From positions 1-64,000 of the forward strand of contig SUZW01000009.1 in assembly GCA_015059685.1 (NCBI GenBank): 64,000 nt of DNA. The letters are read 5' to 3'. Made by a program: the position numbers and the translations under genes. Below, piece by piece: positions 28,752 through 37,013 of the stretch; within the stretch, counting starts at the first letter, position 1, and every line of letters begins with the position of its first letter. The DNA is from Rikenellaceae bacterium. Its GTDB lineage: Bacteria; Bacteroidota; Bacteroidia; Bacteroidales; Rikenellaceae. Under the pieces are notes generated by a model, which saw nothing but the letters and a program-made list of their open reading frames with translations, did no database searches and was not told the DNA's origin.

Positions 28752-29960
28752 TTATTTGTCAATTTGTACTTTAATATTCGGATGTTGATAGTCTATGTGC
28801 CACATATTTTCGATGGTCAGCGTAGGCTCCTCGCCCTTCGTGCCATCATTCTTGTAGCCTATAGTCACAGTCTGAAACGGCTTCAATTCGTAAATTGCAC
28901 TGTTGTAGGCGATGCGGAATACAATCGACGACTCATTGCTCAACTTGTAGAATGTCAGCCCTCGCTTCGCCTCGTGTCCCAAAATGCGACAATCTACCGC
29001 AGCATTGAAAAAGTCCGCTAACAGCCTCTCTTCGCCCATAAGTTGGTTACCGGAGTAGGCTATGGTGCGACGCTTCTCGAGGGCTTCACGAATGGCCTTC
29101 TCGCTGAACTCCTTTGCCAAGATAAAGGTCATCGTGCGGTAGAAACCTTGCGATCCGTAAATCTCGTATGTTGTGCGATGGATATCCGAAGCACCAAGCA
29201 TTATCAAATCCTCCTCCACAGCACGGCGTATCATCTTCGGATAGAAGGTCAAATCGTTTACAATCTCTACGCCGTCAATCAATCCCTCGTCGTAGATCTC
29301 CTGCTGCTGCTTGCTTTTGTCGGTCGTGGTGCGACGATAGGCAGGGTGGTTGTGGATAACCAAACCGCCTTGCGCACGAACATTGCGCATAGCCTGCTTG
29401 ATATCTGGGTCGTATATTGCACTGATATCTTTGACAAAGAGTGCGCTGAAGTGACCATAGTTCATTGGCTCTCGCGACATCTCGATACCCTTGACGAGCA
29501 TTATTGGAAGAAGACTGCGCTCAACAAATGCTTTTGCCTCGTCAAATACAGCGTCATAGTCGCAAGTTATACGGGTTGTATGTGTGTTTGTCGCCCCCTC
29601 AATCTTTGCAGGACGGTAGGTGTGGGGCTTGCCATCAGCGTTGTATGGAGCAAGGGCATTGAGCAACATCTGCTCCTGACGACGATACTCGAGGTGGTCG
29701 CTCAAACAGACGATGTCGAGACCATCGAACCACGCCTCTCGTATGCGTTGCTTTGGAGTGAGGTCGGCATCCGAGAACATTGTATGAGTGTGGAAGTCCG
29801 CCTTGTAGCAGGTGTAGCCATTTACTTTAGGCAGTATAATCTCCGTGCGACGAGCAGCCACGATGTCGCTTGTCAGATGTACATCCGGAATATTCTCCTG
29901 TGCTACGGCTGTTGATATGCCGAGCAACAGAAAAGTGAGAAACACGAAGTTTTGTTTCAT
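28752..29960 (-). CDS. secreted PHP-domain phosphoesterase, copy 6
   Basis: FHTHTMFSDA, CLSDHLE, HNHPA, SDIHRT; signal peptide. Confidence 0.9.
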   Translation of the reverse strand: MKQNFVFLTFLLLGISTAVAQENIPDVHLTSDIVAARRTEIILPKVNGYTCYKADFHTHTMFSDADLTPKQRIREAWFDGLDIVCLSDHLEYRRQEQMLLNALAPYNADGKPHTYRPAKIEGATNTHTTRITCDYDAVFDEAKAFVERSLLPIMLVKGIEMSREPMNYGHFSALFVKDISAIYDPDIKQAMRNVRAQGGLVIHNHPAYRRTTTDKSKQQQEIYDEGLIDGVEIVNDLTFYPKMIRRAVEEDLIMLGASDIHRTTYEIYGSQGFYRTMTFILAKEFSEKAIREALEKRRTIAYSGNQLMGEERLLADFFNAAVDCRILGHEAKRGLTFYKLSNESSIVFRIAYNSAIYELKPFQTVTIGYKNDGTKGEEPTLTIENMWHIDYQHPNIKVQIDK

Positions 29961-30015
29961 AGTTCGTAGGTTCGGTTAGTCAAAAATATCTGCGATATTT
30001 TCATAGATACACCTA

Positions 30016-30023
30016 CAAAGATA
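30016..30023 (-). promoter_or_regulatory. -7 element TATCTTTG for the PHP operon
   Basis: TAnnTTTG consensus on the minus strand about 55 bp upstream of the copy 6 ATG; the only clear promoter-like site for the six tightly packed genes. Confidence 0.6.
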
Positions 30024-30025
30024 CA

Positions 30026-30066
30026 AAAAATGCTCGAAAGTTAAACACCTTCGAGCATTTTTTTGA
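30026..30066. terminator. terminator downstream of pfp
   Basis: TGCTCGAAAG ttaaaca CCTTCGAGCA with A/T tracts on both sides. Confidence 0.65.
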
Positions 30067-30088
30067 GATTTTATCCTACGGATAACGA

Positions 30089-31321
30089 CTACCAGTTCAA
30101 AATCTTGCGGAAGTCGTACGCCTCCGGATTAGCTACATACTGCTTTGCAGCCTCGTAGTCCTCCTCGGTGATGTAGTTCATGATGTTGTTGATAACCTGC
30201 TGGATCTTGTCCGACTCGATGTTTACGAGGCGTGGCGGAATTTTTCCGGTTGTAGGGTCCTGCAAATCCTTCAAGTAGAGAGGCGATACGAAACCGTCCT
30301 GCGAGATATAGACCATGCAGCCGGTCTTGCCCTCCGAGAAGAGCTTGTAAACACCCATACCAAGCTCCGAGCAGTAAACCAAGTCGTAAGCGATAGGGGT
30401 CTGGCAACGAACCTCGTAACCAATCTCCACAGGGCGCGACTTAACCTTGATTTTCAACTCCTTGAGCTTCGCCTCGAGCATCTCGTTGAAGATGTGAGCC
30501 TTCGATACCTTACCGAGCTCTGGATGGCCGTGGTCGTCGTATGTGAAGTGAACGCCACTCTTTGCAATCTCCTCGTCAGAGAGAGCGTGGAACACACCCT
30601 CCGAGATCATTGCAACACCATACTCAACGCCCATCAACTTACGCTTGATGATTGACGATACAACCAGGTTCACAATCTTCTCGACAGTAATCTCGGTCTT
30701 GTTGAACATCTCCGGAATAACAATCATAGGGTAGTGGCAAGCCGAGCCGATACCGAATGCGAGGTGACCTGCCGAGCGACCCATGGCAGCAACTACAAAC
30801 CAGTTAGCCGATGTGCGAGCGTCGTTGTAAACGGCACGACCGATAACGGTGCCACCCTCCTTTGCCGACTGGTAGCCGAAAGTTGGCGAACCTGCAGGAA
30901 GCGGAAGGTCGTTGTCGATAGTCTTTGGAACATGGATGTTGGCGATAGGGTACTGCTTTGCCTCGAGGAACTTCGCGATGCGGTTTGCGGTCGAAGCGGT
31001 ATCGTCACCACCAACTGTTACGAGCAACTTGATGTTGTTCTCGGTGAAGAACGAGAGGTTAAAGTTATTTTCGAAATCTGCATCGGTTGGCTTGAAACGG
31101 CTCATAGTGAGGTACGAACCACCCTGGTTGAAGATGAAGTCGGCCTTGAAGAAGTCCAAATCCTCGTGACGAGGGTTTGGATTGAAGAGGCCCGAGTAGC
31201 CGTGGTGCAAACCGATAACACGATAACCTTTTGCAAGGAAAGTCTTTGCAACGCTACCTACAACGGTGTTCATACCCGGTGCAGGACCGCCGCCTGTCAA
31301 AATTGCAATTGCTTGTTTCAT
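30089..31321 (-). CDS. pfp: 6-phosphofructokinase, pyrophosphate-dependent type
   Basis: AILTGGGPAPGMNTVVGS; GGDDTAST; PKTIDNDLPLPAGSPTFGYQSA; AMGRSAGHLA. Confidence 0.88.
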   Translation of the reverse strand: MKQAIAILTGGGPAPGMNTVVGSVAKTFLAKGYRVIGLHHGYSGLFNPNPRHEDLDFFKADFIFNQGGSYLTMSRFKPTDADFENNFNLSFFTENNIKLLVTVGGDDTASTANRIAKFLEAKQYPIANIHVPKTIDNDLPLPAGSPTFGYQSAKEGGTVIGRAVYNDARTSANWFVVAAMGRSAGHLAFGIGSACHYPMIVIPEMFNKTEITVEKIVNLVVSSIIKRKLMGVEYGVAMISEGVFHALSDEEIAKSGVHFTYDDHGHPELGKVSKAHIFNEMLEAKLKELKIKVKSRPVEIGYEVRCQTPIAYDLVYCSELGMGVYKLFSEGKTGCMVYISQDGFVSPLYLKDLQDPTTGKIPPRLVNIESDKIQQVINNIMNYITEEDYEAAKQYVANPEAYDFRKILNW

Positions 31322-31364
31322 AGCGTTTCTTATTGATTTGAGTTAAAATTGCTAAATTTCAGCC

Positions 31365-31372
31365 CAAAGATA
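31365..31372 (-). promoter_or_regulatory. -7 element TATCTTTG upstream of pfp
   Basis: TAnnTTTG consensus on the minus strand. Confidence 0.5.
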
Positions 31373-31378
31373 CAACAA

Positions 31379-31411
31379 ATAATTGACAATTGACGAATTG
31401 ACAATTGACAA
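31379..31411. repeat. heptamer microsatellite (AATTGAC)n
   Basis: aattgacaattgacgaattgacaattgacaatt. Confidence 0.8.
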
Positions 31412-31426
31412 TTTTGATTTTTTTTT

Positions 31427-31506
31427 GGTTGTGGGGACTCTGGAGGTGGTCGGGGCGCAAGTTTATTAGGGTCGTTAGAGGCGTTAGGGTCGTTAGGGGT
31501 GCGCTT
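31427..31506 (+). repeat. modular intergenic repeat copy C1 (nonamer interior)
   Basis: GGTTGTGGGGACTCTGGAGGTGGTCGGGGCGCAAGTTTATTAGGGTCGTTAGAGGCGTTAGGGTCGTTAGGGGTGCGCT. Confidence 0.85.
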
Positions 31507-31515
31507 GAGGTTTTA

Positions 31516-31760
31516 GGTTGTGGGGACTCTGGAGGTGGTCGGGGCGCAAGAGAATATGGCATAGAATGGCAAGCGTTCGCTAACGCTCACTGAATGGCAA
31601 TCGCTCCCGTTGGTCGCTGAATGGCAGGCGCTTAGGCTTTTTGTCGCAGCTTTCTGCGCTTTGCCATTAAGCAGTCGATAGACTGCGCTGCCATTCAATG
31701 CCATTAAGGGCGGAACGCCCGTTTGTCATTCAATGCCATCTATTTGCGCCAACTCTCAAC
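31516..31760 (+). repeat. modular intergenic repeat copy C2 (hairpin array with ATGGCA linker)
   Basis: Same 33-bp left end, then GAATGGCA-linked palindromes, right end TTTGCGCCAACTCTCAACT. Confidence 0.8.
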
Positions 31761-31765
31761 TAAAA

Positions 31766-31799
31766 AATTGTCAATTCTCAATTGTCAATTGTCAATTTG
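31766..31799. repeat. heptamer microsatellite (GTCAATT)n
   Basis: aattgtcaattctcaattgtcaattgtcaattt. Confidence 0.8.
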
Positions 31800-31814
31800 G
31801 AGAGCTCTCCACTC

Positions 31815-32414
31815 TCAACTCCCTGCCTTCAGCTCCTCAATCTGCTGCAACAGGTCGTCGGCCGTGCGAAGTGTGCGTTTGTGGATGCGTAAACCCACGA
31901 TGCCACCGATAATACCGCCAAAGATGCCACTTGCACTAATCATCAGCAATGCCGATATATCTTCGTTGGCTTGGTTTAGATATAGTTCATACTCCATCCA
32001 GCCGAACCACACTAACACCATAGGAATTGACCAATAGTGCCAACTCTTGTATATCTTCTTCATTCGGGCAACCTCCTTGTAAACCGTTACCAGGTTGCCT
32101 GAATAGATATCACGCTTATGGATGCGGTAGTGGCTGACGATTATCGCTATAAGACAGATTAGAAATAGAGCCGAAGTAGCGATACAGAATGCCGTAGAGT
32201 GTCCTATTCTTTGGAAATTGAAATAGCCGAGTGGTATCATAACAAGGCACACGATACACATCCAAATCGCACTATTGTTCAGCGATGATAGCTTGCGCCC
32301 CATCGCTTCCTTGATAAGGCGGTCGTTTACTATTGTCTGACTTTCAAGACGCTTTTTGAGCGTTGCAAGTTGCTCACGCATCTCGTTGAGTTCGTTGAAA
32401 TCTCTATCGTTCAT
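31815..32414 (-). CDS. multi-spanning membrane protein of unknown function, downstream of the ECF sigma gene
   Basis: Coiled-coil N terminus and about 4 predicted TM helices; 12 bp after the sigma-factor gene. Confidence 0.7.
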   Translation of the reverse strand: MNDRDFNELNEMREQLATLKKRLESQTIVNDRLIKEAMGRKLSSLNNSAIWMCIVCLVMIPLGYFNFQRIGHSTAFCIATSALFLICLIAIIVSHYRIHKRDIYSGNLVTVYKEVARMKKIYKSWHYWSIPMVLVWFGWMEYELYLNQANEDISALLMISASGIFGGIIGGIVGLRIHKRTLRTADDLLQQIEELKAGS

Positions 32415-32426
32415 AGTTCTACCCTG

Positions 32427-32915
32427 TTAATCGTTTGACATATTTTTAAGTTGTTCGCGTATGCGCACGAGGCGTACCGATACATTTTTTGCGGTGATGC
32501 CTACAATGGCACCAATCTCCTCGTAGGAGAGATTTTCGAGCCACAGCAGAATTATCGCTCGGTCGAAAACACCGAGGCGGCCAATGCGCTCTCGCAGCAT
32601 CTGCGCCTGACGACTATCCTCGTCGGTGTCGGAGAAGAGGTCGATACTCATATCGAGGCGCACCGAGTCGGCTTGGCGACGCTTCTTGCGCTCGGCACTT
32701 ATGCAGGTATTGAGAGATACACGGTATATCCACGAGCGAATGTTACACTCGCCACGAAACTTCTCGAAGCCTCGCCACAAGGCAATTAAGGCCTCCTGAA
32801 AGAGGTCCTCGACCTCCTCCTTATCCTTCGAAAACATATAGCAGACGGTGTAGATGGTCGCCTTGTGTTCCCGAATGATGCGGGCAAACTCTTGTTCGGA
32901 ACTATTCATCTTCAT
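32427..32915 (-). CDS. ECF RNA polymerase sigma factor
   Basis: VCYMFSKDKEEVEDLFQEALIALWRGFEKFRGECNIRSWIYRVSLNTCIS (sigma2), LENLSYEEIGAIVGITAKNVSVRLVRIREQLK (sigma4). Confidence 0.93.
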   Translation of the reverse strand: MKMNSSEQEFARIIREHKATIYTVCYMFSKDKEEVEDLFQEALIALWRGFEKFRGECNIRSWIYRVSLNTCISAERKKRRQADSVRLDMSIDLFSDTDEDSRQAQMLRERIGRLGVFDRAIILLWLENLSYEEIGAIVGITAKNVSVRLVRIREQLKNMSND

Positions 32916-32976
32916 TGTTGGGTTTTACTCATTAGACGCACGACCGCCCCCAAAAACTACAGAAGGGTGCATTTTT

Positions 32977-33486
32977 TTAGCCCCTGACTCCAAGCACCCT
33001 GTCGAAGAGCTCCTGCTGGGGGCTGATGTAGAGGTTTGTGTAGAGGTGCAGAGCCTTGATTGTGCGACGCACGGTGTAGGCAGTGCCGCCCTTCGAGCCA
33101 TCGAAGTAGGCTATCGTTGCCGAGGAGTTATCGACCAGGAAGTTGTTGCGCACGGCATACACTCCGGCCGAGTAGTGCGGGGCGAGGAGTACGACCTTGT
33201 CGGCAGCGGCCAAAATTGCATCGTAGTGCGCTCTTGCCTGCTTGGAGAATTTACGCTCCATACCCTCGAAGGGCACCACCGCAACAAGCGAGATGCCGGG
33301 CAGCTCCCCACGCAACTGCAAAACCGCCTCTGCGGCTGCGTGGTCGAAACCTACGGCCATACCCGACAAAAAGATGCGATAGCCTCGGGCGTAGTACTCT
33401 CGGATGGCGCACCGCAACTCCTCGTCGCAGCAACCATCGTAGCTACGATGCCCCGTAAAGCAGAGTGTGATATCTCGGTCGAACAC
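32977..33486 (-). CDS. SLOG-domain protein (DUF1273/YpsA-like)
   Basis: CFTGHRSYDGCCDEELRCAIREYYARGYRIFLSGMAVGFDHAAAEAVL. Confidence 0.8.
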   Translation of the reverse strand: MFDRDITLCFTGHRSYDGCCDEELRCAIREYYARGYRIFLSGMAVGFDHAAAEAVLQLRGELPGISLVAVVPFEGMERKFSKQARAHYDAILAAADKVVLLAPHYSAGVYAVRNNFLVDNSSATIAYFDGSKGGTAYTVRRTIKALHLYTNLYISPQQELFDRVLGVRG

Positions 33487-33533
33487 GAAAAGCGTGATTT
33501 TTTTGCCCTACAAATATATAAAAAGGTTATAAA

Positions 33534-33557
33534 TTTGACAAAGTTTTCTTACCTTTG
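33534..33557 (+). promoter_or_regulatory. promoter of PHP copy 7 (TTTG ... TACCTTTG)
   Basis: TTTG at 33534-33537 and TACCTTTG at 33550-33557, 40 bp upstream of ATG; spacing between the boxes is shorter than canonical. Confidence 0.5.
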
Positions 33558-33597
33558 TGATAGCAATTACGAACAAAACCTAAATTTTTTGGAAATT

Positions 33598-34824
33598 ATG
33601 AAACGATTAACACTCCTTTTTGCAGCCGTGGCACTTGCGGTGTCGGCTGTATCTGCGCAGGTTGTGCAGACACCCGTAAAGGGCAAAACGGGCATCCGCC
33701 TCTACGATAAGGTGGTACCTCGTACCGAGATTATTCTGCCTCAAATTCAGGGCTACAACTGCTACAAAGCAGACTTCCACACCCACACCATCTACTCTGA
33801 TGGTGAGATTACACCTCGTGAGCGTATGCGTGAGGCGTGGTATGATGGTTTGGATATCATCGCTATCACCGACCACCTCGAAATTCGTCGTTACGAGAAG
33901 TATATGTTGCGAGCTTTGGCTCCATACAACCCCGATGGTGTGCCATACAAGTATGCCAATGCAGGTGCAGGCAACAAGAACGACAAGAATGCCCCTATGT
34001 TGTCGAACCTGAATGCCTGCTTCGAGGAGGCTCTCCACTTTGTTGAGAAGGAGAAGATACCTGTGTTGCCTGTTCGTGGTACCGAGATTTGGCGTAGCCC
34101 AAAGACTACGGGCGAGTATAACGCCCTCTTCTTGAAGGATATCAACGCTATCTGCACGGCCGACCTCTTCGAGTGCTTCCGTCGTGTTAAGGAGCAGGGC
34201 GGTATCATTATCCACAACCACCCGGGCTGGAACCGCCCTACAATGGATAAGAGCGAGGATCAGGAGCGCATCTATGCCGAGGGCTGGGTTGATGGTATCG
34301 AGGTTGTAAATGGCAGAACGCTCTATCCGCAGATGATTGACCGTTGCATCAACGAGAAGCTCTTTATCTCGGCAAGTACCGACCTCCATATCCCATCATC
34401 ACAACGCTATCCTCGTGGTGGCGAGATTTTCCGTACCCACACCATTGTCTTGGCCAAGGAACTTACCGAGGAGGCTGTTAAGGAGGCATTGAAGGCCCAC
34501 CGCACCATCGGTTACTCGGCAAACAACTTTATTGGTGAGCAGTATTGGCTCAACGAGCTCTTGAATGCAGCTGTTATCTGCCAGGTTATCGGTGTAGATG
34601 AGGAGGCTGGAAAGCGCACCTTCCTCTTTACAAATACCTGTTCCGTACCATTTATCTTGAAGCGTGGCAAGGCTACACACAAACTCCTTCCGTTCCAATC
34701 GTTGCGTATAAACATCAGCCGCAACAAGGAGACAGAGGAGTTCTATCCACCAACCTTTGATGTGTTGAATATGTGGACTGCGGGCGACAAACACCCACGC
34801 CTCACATTCGAGATCGACAAATAA
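33598..34824 (+). CDS. secreted PHP-domain phosphoesterase, copy 7 (dispersed)
   Basis: FHTHTIYSDGEITPRERMREAWYDGLDIIAITDHLE, HNHPG, TDLHIP; start chosen at MKRLTLLFAAVALAVSAVSAQ inside the longer ORF 32854-34824. Confidence 0.9.
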   Translation: MKRLTLLFAAVALAVSAVSAQVVQTPVKGKTGIRLYDKVVPRTEIILPQIQGYNCYKADFHTHTIYSDGEITPRERMREAWYDGLDIIAITDHLEIRRYEKYMLRALAPYNPDGVPYKYANAGAGNKNDKNAPMLSNLNACFEEALHFVEKEKIPVLPVRGTEIWRSPKTTGEYNALFLKDINAICTADLFECFRRVKEQGGIIIHNHPGWNRPTMDKSEDQERIYAEGWVDGIEVVNGRTLYPQMIDRCINEKLFISASTDLHIPSSQRYPRGGEIFRTHTIVLAKELTEEAVKEALKAHRTIGYSANNFIGEQYWLNELLNAAVICQVIGVDEEAGKRTFLFTNTCSVPFILKRGKATHKLLPFQSLRINISRNKETEEFYPPTFDVLNMWTAGDKHPRLTFEIDK

Positions 34825-34843
34825 AAAGCCAATGGCTAATAGC

Positions 34844-34880
34844 AAAAAATAAGGCAACTTCGCAAGTTGCCTTATTTTTT
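34844..34880. terminator. bidirectional terminator
   Basis: AAAAAATAAGGCAACTT cgc AAGTTGCCTTATTTTTT. Confidence 0.85.
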
Positions 34881-35694
34881 ACTTCTGCCACTTCATCGTG
34901 AAGTTGCGGAGTTTGTTGATTGCCCAGCGGGGCAGCATATCGCAAATCGGGATAAAGGCCCTGCACCACCAGTCGGGTACGATGCACAACTTCTTGCGCC
35001 ACAGAGCGTTCAGGCCTCGACGAGCGCAGAACGATGGCTTCGAGAGGGCGTGCAACTTCAAACCTATGCCTTGCCACTCCTTGTTCAGTCCGTAGAGGTC
35101 GGTGGCAATACCCGCAGGGCAGACAGCCGTAACCCATACATTCTTGTATCGCATCTCCTTGGCGTATGCCACCGAGAATGACTTTAAGTAGGCCTTCGAT
35201 GCGCTATACAACGCCAAGCCCGGGAATGGCATCCACACCGAGAACGACGACATATTGAGGATGTAACCTCCGCCACGCTCCGCCATATCGTTGCCGAAGA
35301 GTTGGCACAAGAGGGTGTTGGTGATATCGTGCAGAGTGATTGTTCGTACAATGCGCTCGGCAGGGGTGTTCGAGATGTCGCAGAACGAGAACATACCTGC
35401 GTTATTTATCAGCACATCAACGATATGCCCCTCCGCCTTGCACCAACCAAAGAGCTTGTCGGCCGCATCGGTAGTCGCCAAATCCATAGCCTTGACAACG
35501 ACCTTTACGCCATGTTTCTCCTCAATCTCGTGAGCCACCTCCTGCAGTGTGGCCTCGGTGCGGCTTACGATAATAAGGTTGTAGCCCAACGCTGCCAACT
35601 GCTCGGCATACTGACGACCAATACCTGTCGAAGCACCCGTAACGAGGGCAAGCTTGCTACCCTTTGGAATATTTCGTTTCTTACAACACATCAT
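34879..35694 (-). CDS. short-chain dehydrogenase/reductase (candidate hydroxysteroid dehydrogenase)
   Basis: LVTGASTGIGRQYAEQLA; LINNAGMFSF; NMSSFSVWMPFPGLALYSASKAYLKSFS. Confidence 0.88.
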   Translation of the reverse strand: MMCCKKRNIPKGSKLALVTGASTGIGRQYAEQLAALGYNLIIVSRTEATLQEVAHEIEEKHGVKVVVKAMDLATTDAADKLFGWCKAEGHIVDVLINNAGMFSFCDISNTPAERIVRTITLHDITNTLLCQLFGNDMAERGGGYILNMSSFSVWMPFPGLALYSASKAYLKSFSVAYAKEMRYKNVWVTAVCPAGIATDLYGLNKEWQGIGLKLHALSKPSFCARRGLNALWRKKLCIVPDWWCRAFIPICDMLPRWAINKLRNFTMKWQK

Positions 35695-36938
35695 TAGTCA
35701 ATTTTAGCGAGTTCCTTCCACACCTTCTCAGGAATAGGCTCCTTGCAGTTGTGGCAACACTGCATATCCTTCGAGTACATGCGGGCGATGCAGTAGTCAC
35801 GATGGTCACAACCCGAACGAGTCGAAATATCGCCCTCCTTCATCTTATTTACGAAGGCAGGGTCGTTAATCAAACAACGAGCCATCTGCACCATCTCGAA
35901 GCCTGCATCCAAGACCTTCTCGATACCCTCACGAGATACGATACCGCCTACATATACGAGTGGACCCTTCAACTCCGCACGGAACTTCTTGGCATTTTCG
36001 AGGAAGAAGCACTCCTCGAACTTGTAGTCCTTAATCATCCAGTGACCGAACAAATCGACCACAATCTTCTGCAACCACTCGTTCCAGCCCATGTAGTAAC
36101 TCATCGTCTTTGTCGGGATACGACCACGCATAACCGCCATTGGCGCACGGGAAACAAAGCCCGACGAGAGTACGATACCGTTCACATTGAACTTCTCTAT
36201 CTCCTTTGCAATCTCGATGCTCTCGGGTATCTGAATACCACTCTTGAAGCCATCTTCCATATTGTGCTTAACGAGTACTGCAGTGCCTGTCTTGTGTGCA
36301 GCCTCCATAACCTCCTCCAAGCACATCTTCATAAAGCGCATACGGTTCTCCAACGAGCCACCAAACTCATCACGACGACGATTGGTCCAAGGCGAGAGGA
36401 ACTGCGAAATGAGGTAGCCGTGTCCTGCGTGTACCTCCACGCTATCAAAACCCGCCTCGTGAGCAAGATGTACCGCCTTGCCGAAATCCTTTGCCGTGTC
36501 GGCAATCTCCTTGTGCGACATACGACGGTGGAAGGTTGGGGAGTATAGGTTAAAGCCATTCGATGCCGATACAGGGAAGCTTCCTGCCGTTGACCAGTGG
36601 GTCATATTTCCGCAGTGTCCAATCTGAATACCTGCGGCAGCACCCTCGGCATGAATAGCATCGGTGATATCTTTGAGTGGCTCGATAACCTCGTCACGCA
36701 ACCACAACTGCGAGTTGAACGATACGCCACTGCGGTTGATTGAGGCGTAGGCGAGGGTAGTCATACCGACACCGCCCTTTGCCACGCTGACATGGTAGTC
36801 CTTCAATTTTTGGGTTGGATTGAAATCCTTACCCATCGACTCGAACGCTGCCGAACGAATTGTGCGGTTGCGAAGAGTTACTTTGTCGTTAAGTTTGTAA
36901 GGTGTAAAGAGCTTTGACTCTTTGAGGTCCTTTGCCAT
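35694..36938 (-). CDS. NADH:flavin oxidoreductase / OYE family (candidate steroid 5-beta-reductase)
   Basis: TPYKLNDKVTLRNRTIRSAAFES; GFDSVEVHAGHGYLISQFLSPWTNRRRDEFGGSLENRMRF; Cys-rich tail. Confidence 0.88.
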   Translation of the reverse strand: MAKDLKESKLFTPYKLNDKVTLRNRTIRSAAFESMGKDFNPTQKLKDYHVSVAKGGVGMTTLAYASINRSGVSFNSQLWLRDEVIEPLKDITDAIHAEGAAAGIQIGHCGNMTHWSTAGSFPVSASNGFNLYSPTFHRRMSHKEIADTAKDFGKAVHLAHEAGFDSVEVHAGHGYLISQFLSPWTNRRRDEFGGSLENRMRFMKMCLEEVMEAAHKTGTAVLVKHNMEDGFKSGIQIPESIEIAKEIEKFNVNGIVLSSGFVSRAPMAVMRGRIPTKTMSYYMGWNEWLQKIVVDLFGHWMIKDYKFEECFFLENAKKFRAELKGPLVYVGGIVSREGIEKVLDAGFEMVQMARCLINDPAFVNKMKEGDISTRSGCDHRDYCIARMYSKDMQCCHNCKEPIPEKVWKELAKID

Positions 36939-36956
36939 AATCTTATGTTTTTAACT

Positions 36957-36992
36957 ATTAGCCATTAGCCATTAGCCATTGGCCATTGGCTG
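36957..36992. repeat. heptamer microsatellite (ATTAGCC)n
   Basis: ttagccattagccattagccattggccattggc. Confidence 0.8.
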
Positions 36993-37013
36993 TTTTTATT
37001 TTATAGTTTCAAT

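Noticed and set aside
32854-33597. Long N-terminal extension of the ORF carrying PHP copy 7
   Set aside because: It is antisense to the sigma and SLOG genes; a signal peptide, promoter and paralogue alignment all support the start at 33598.
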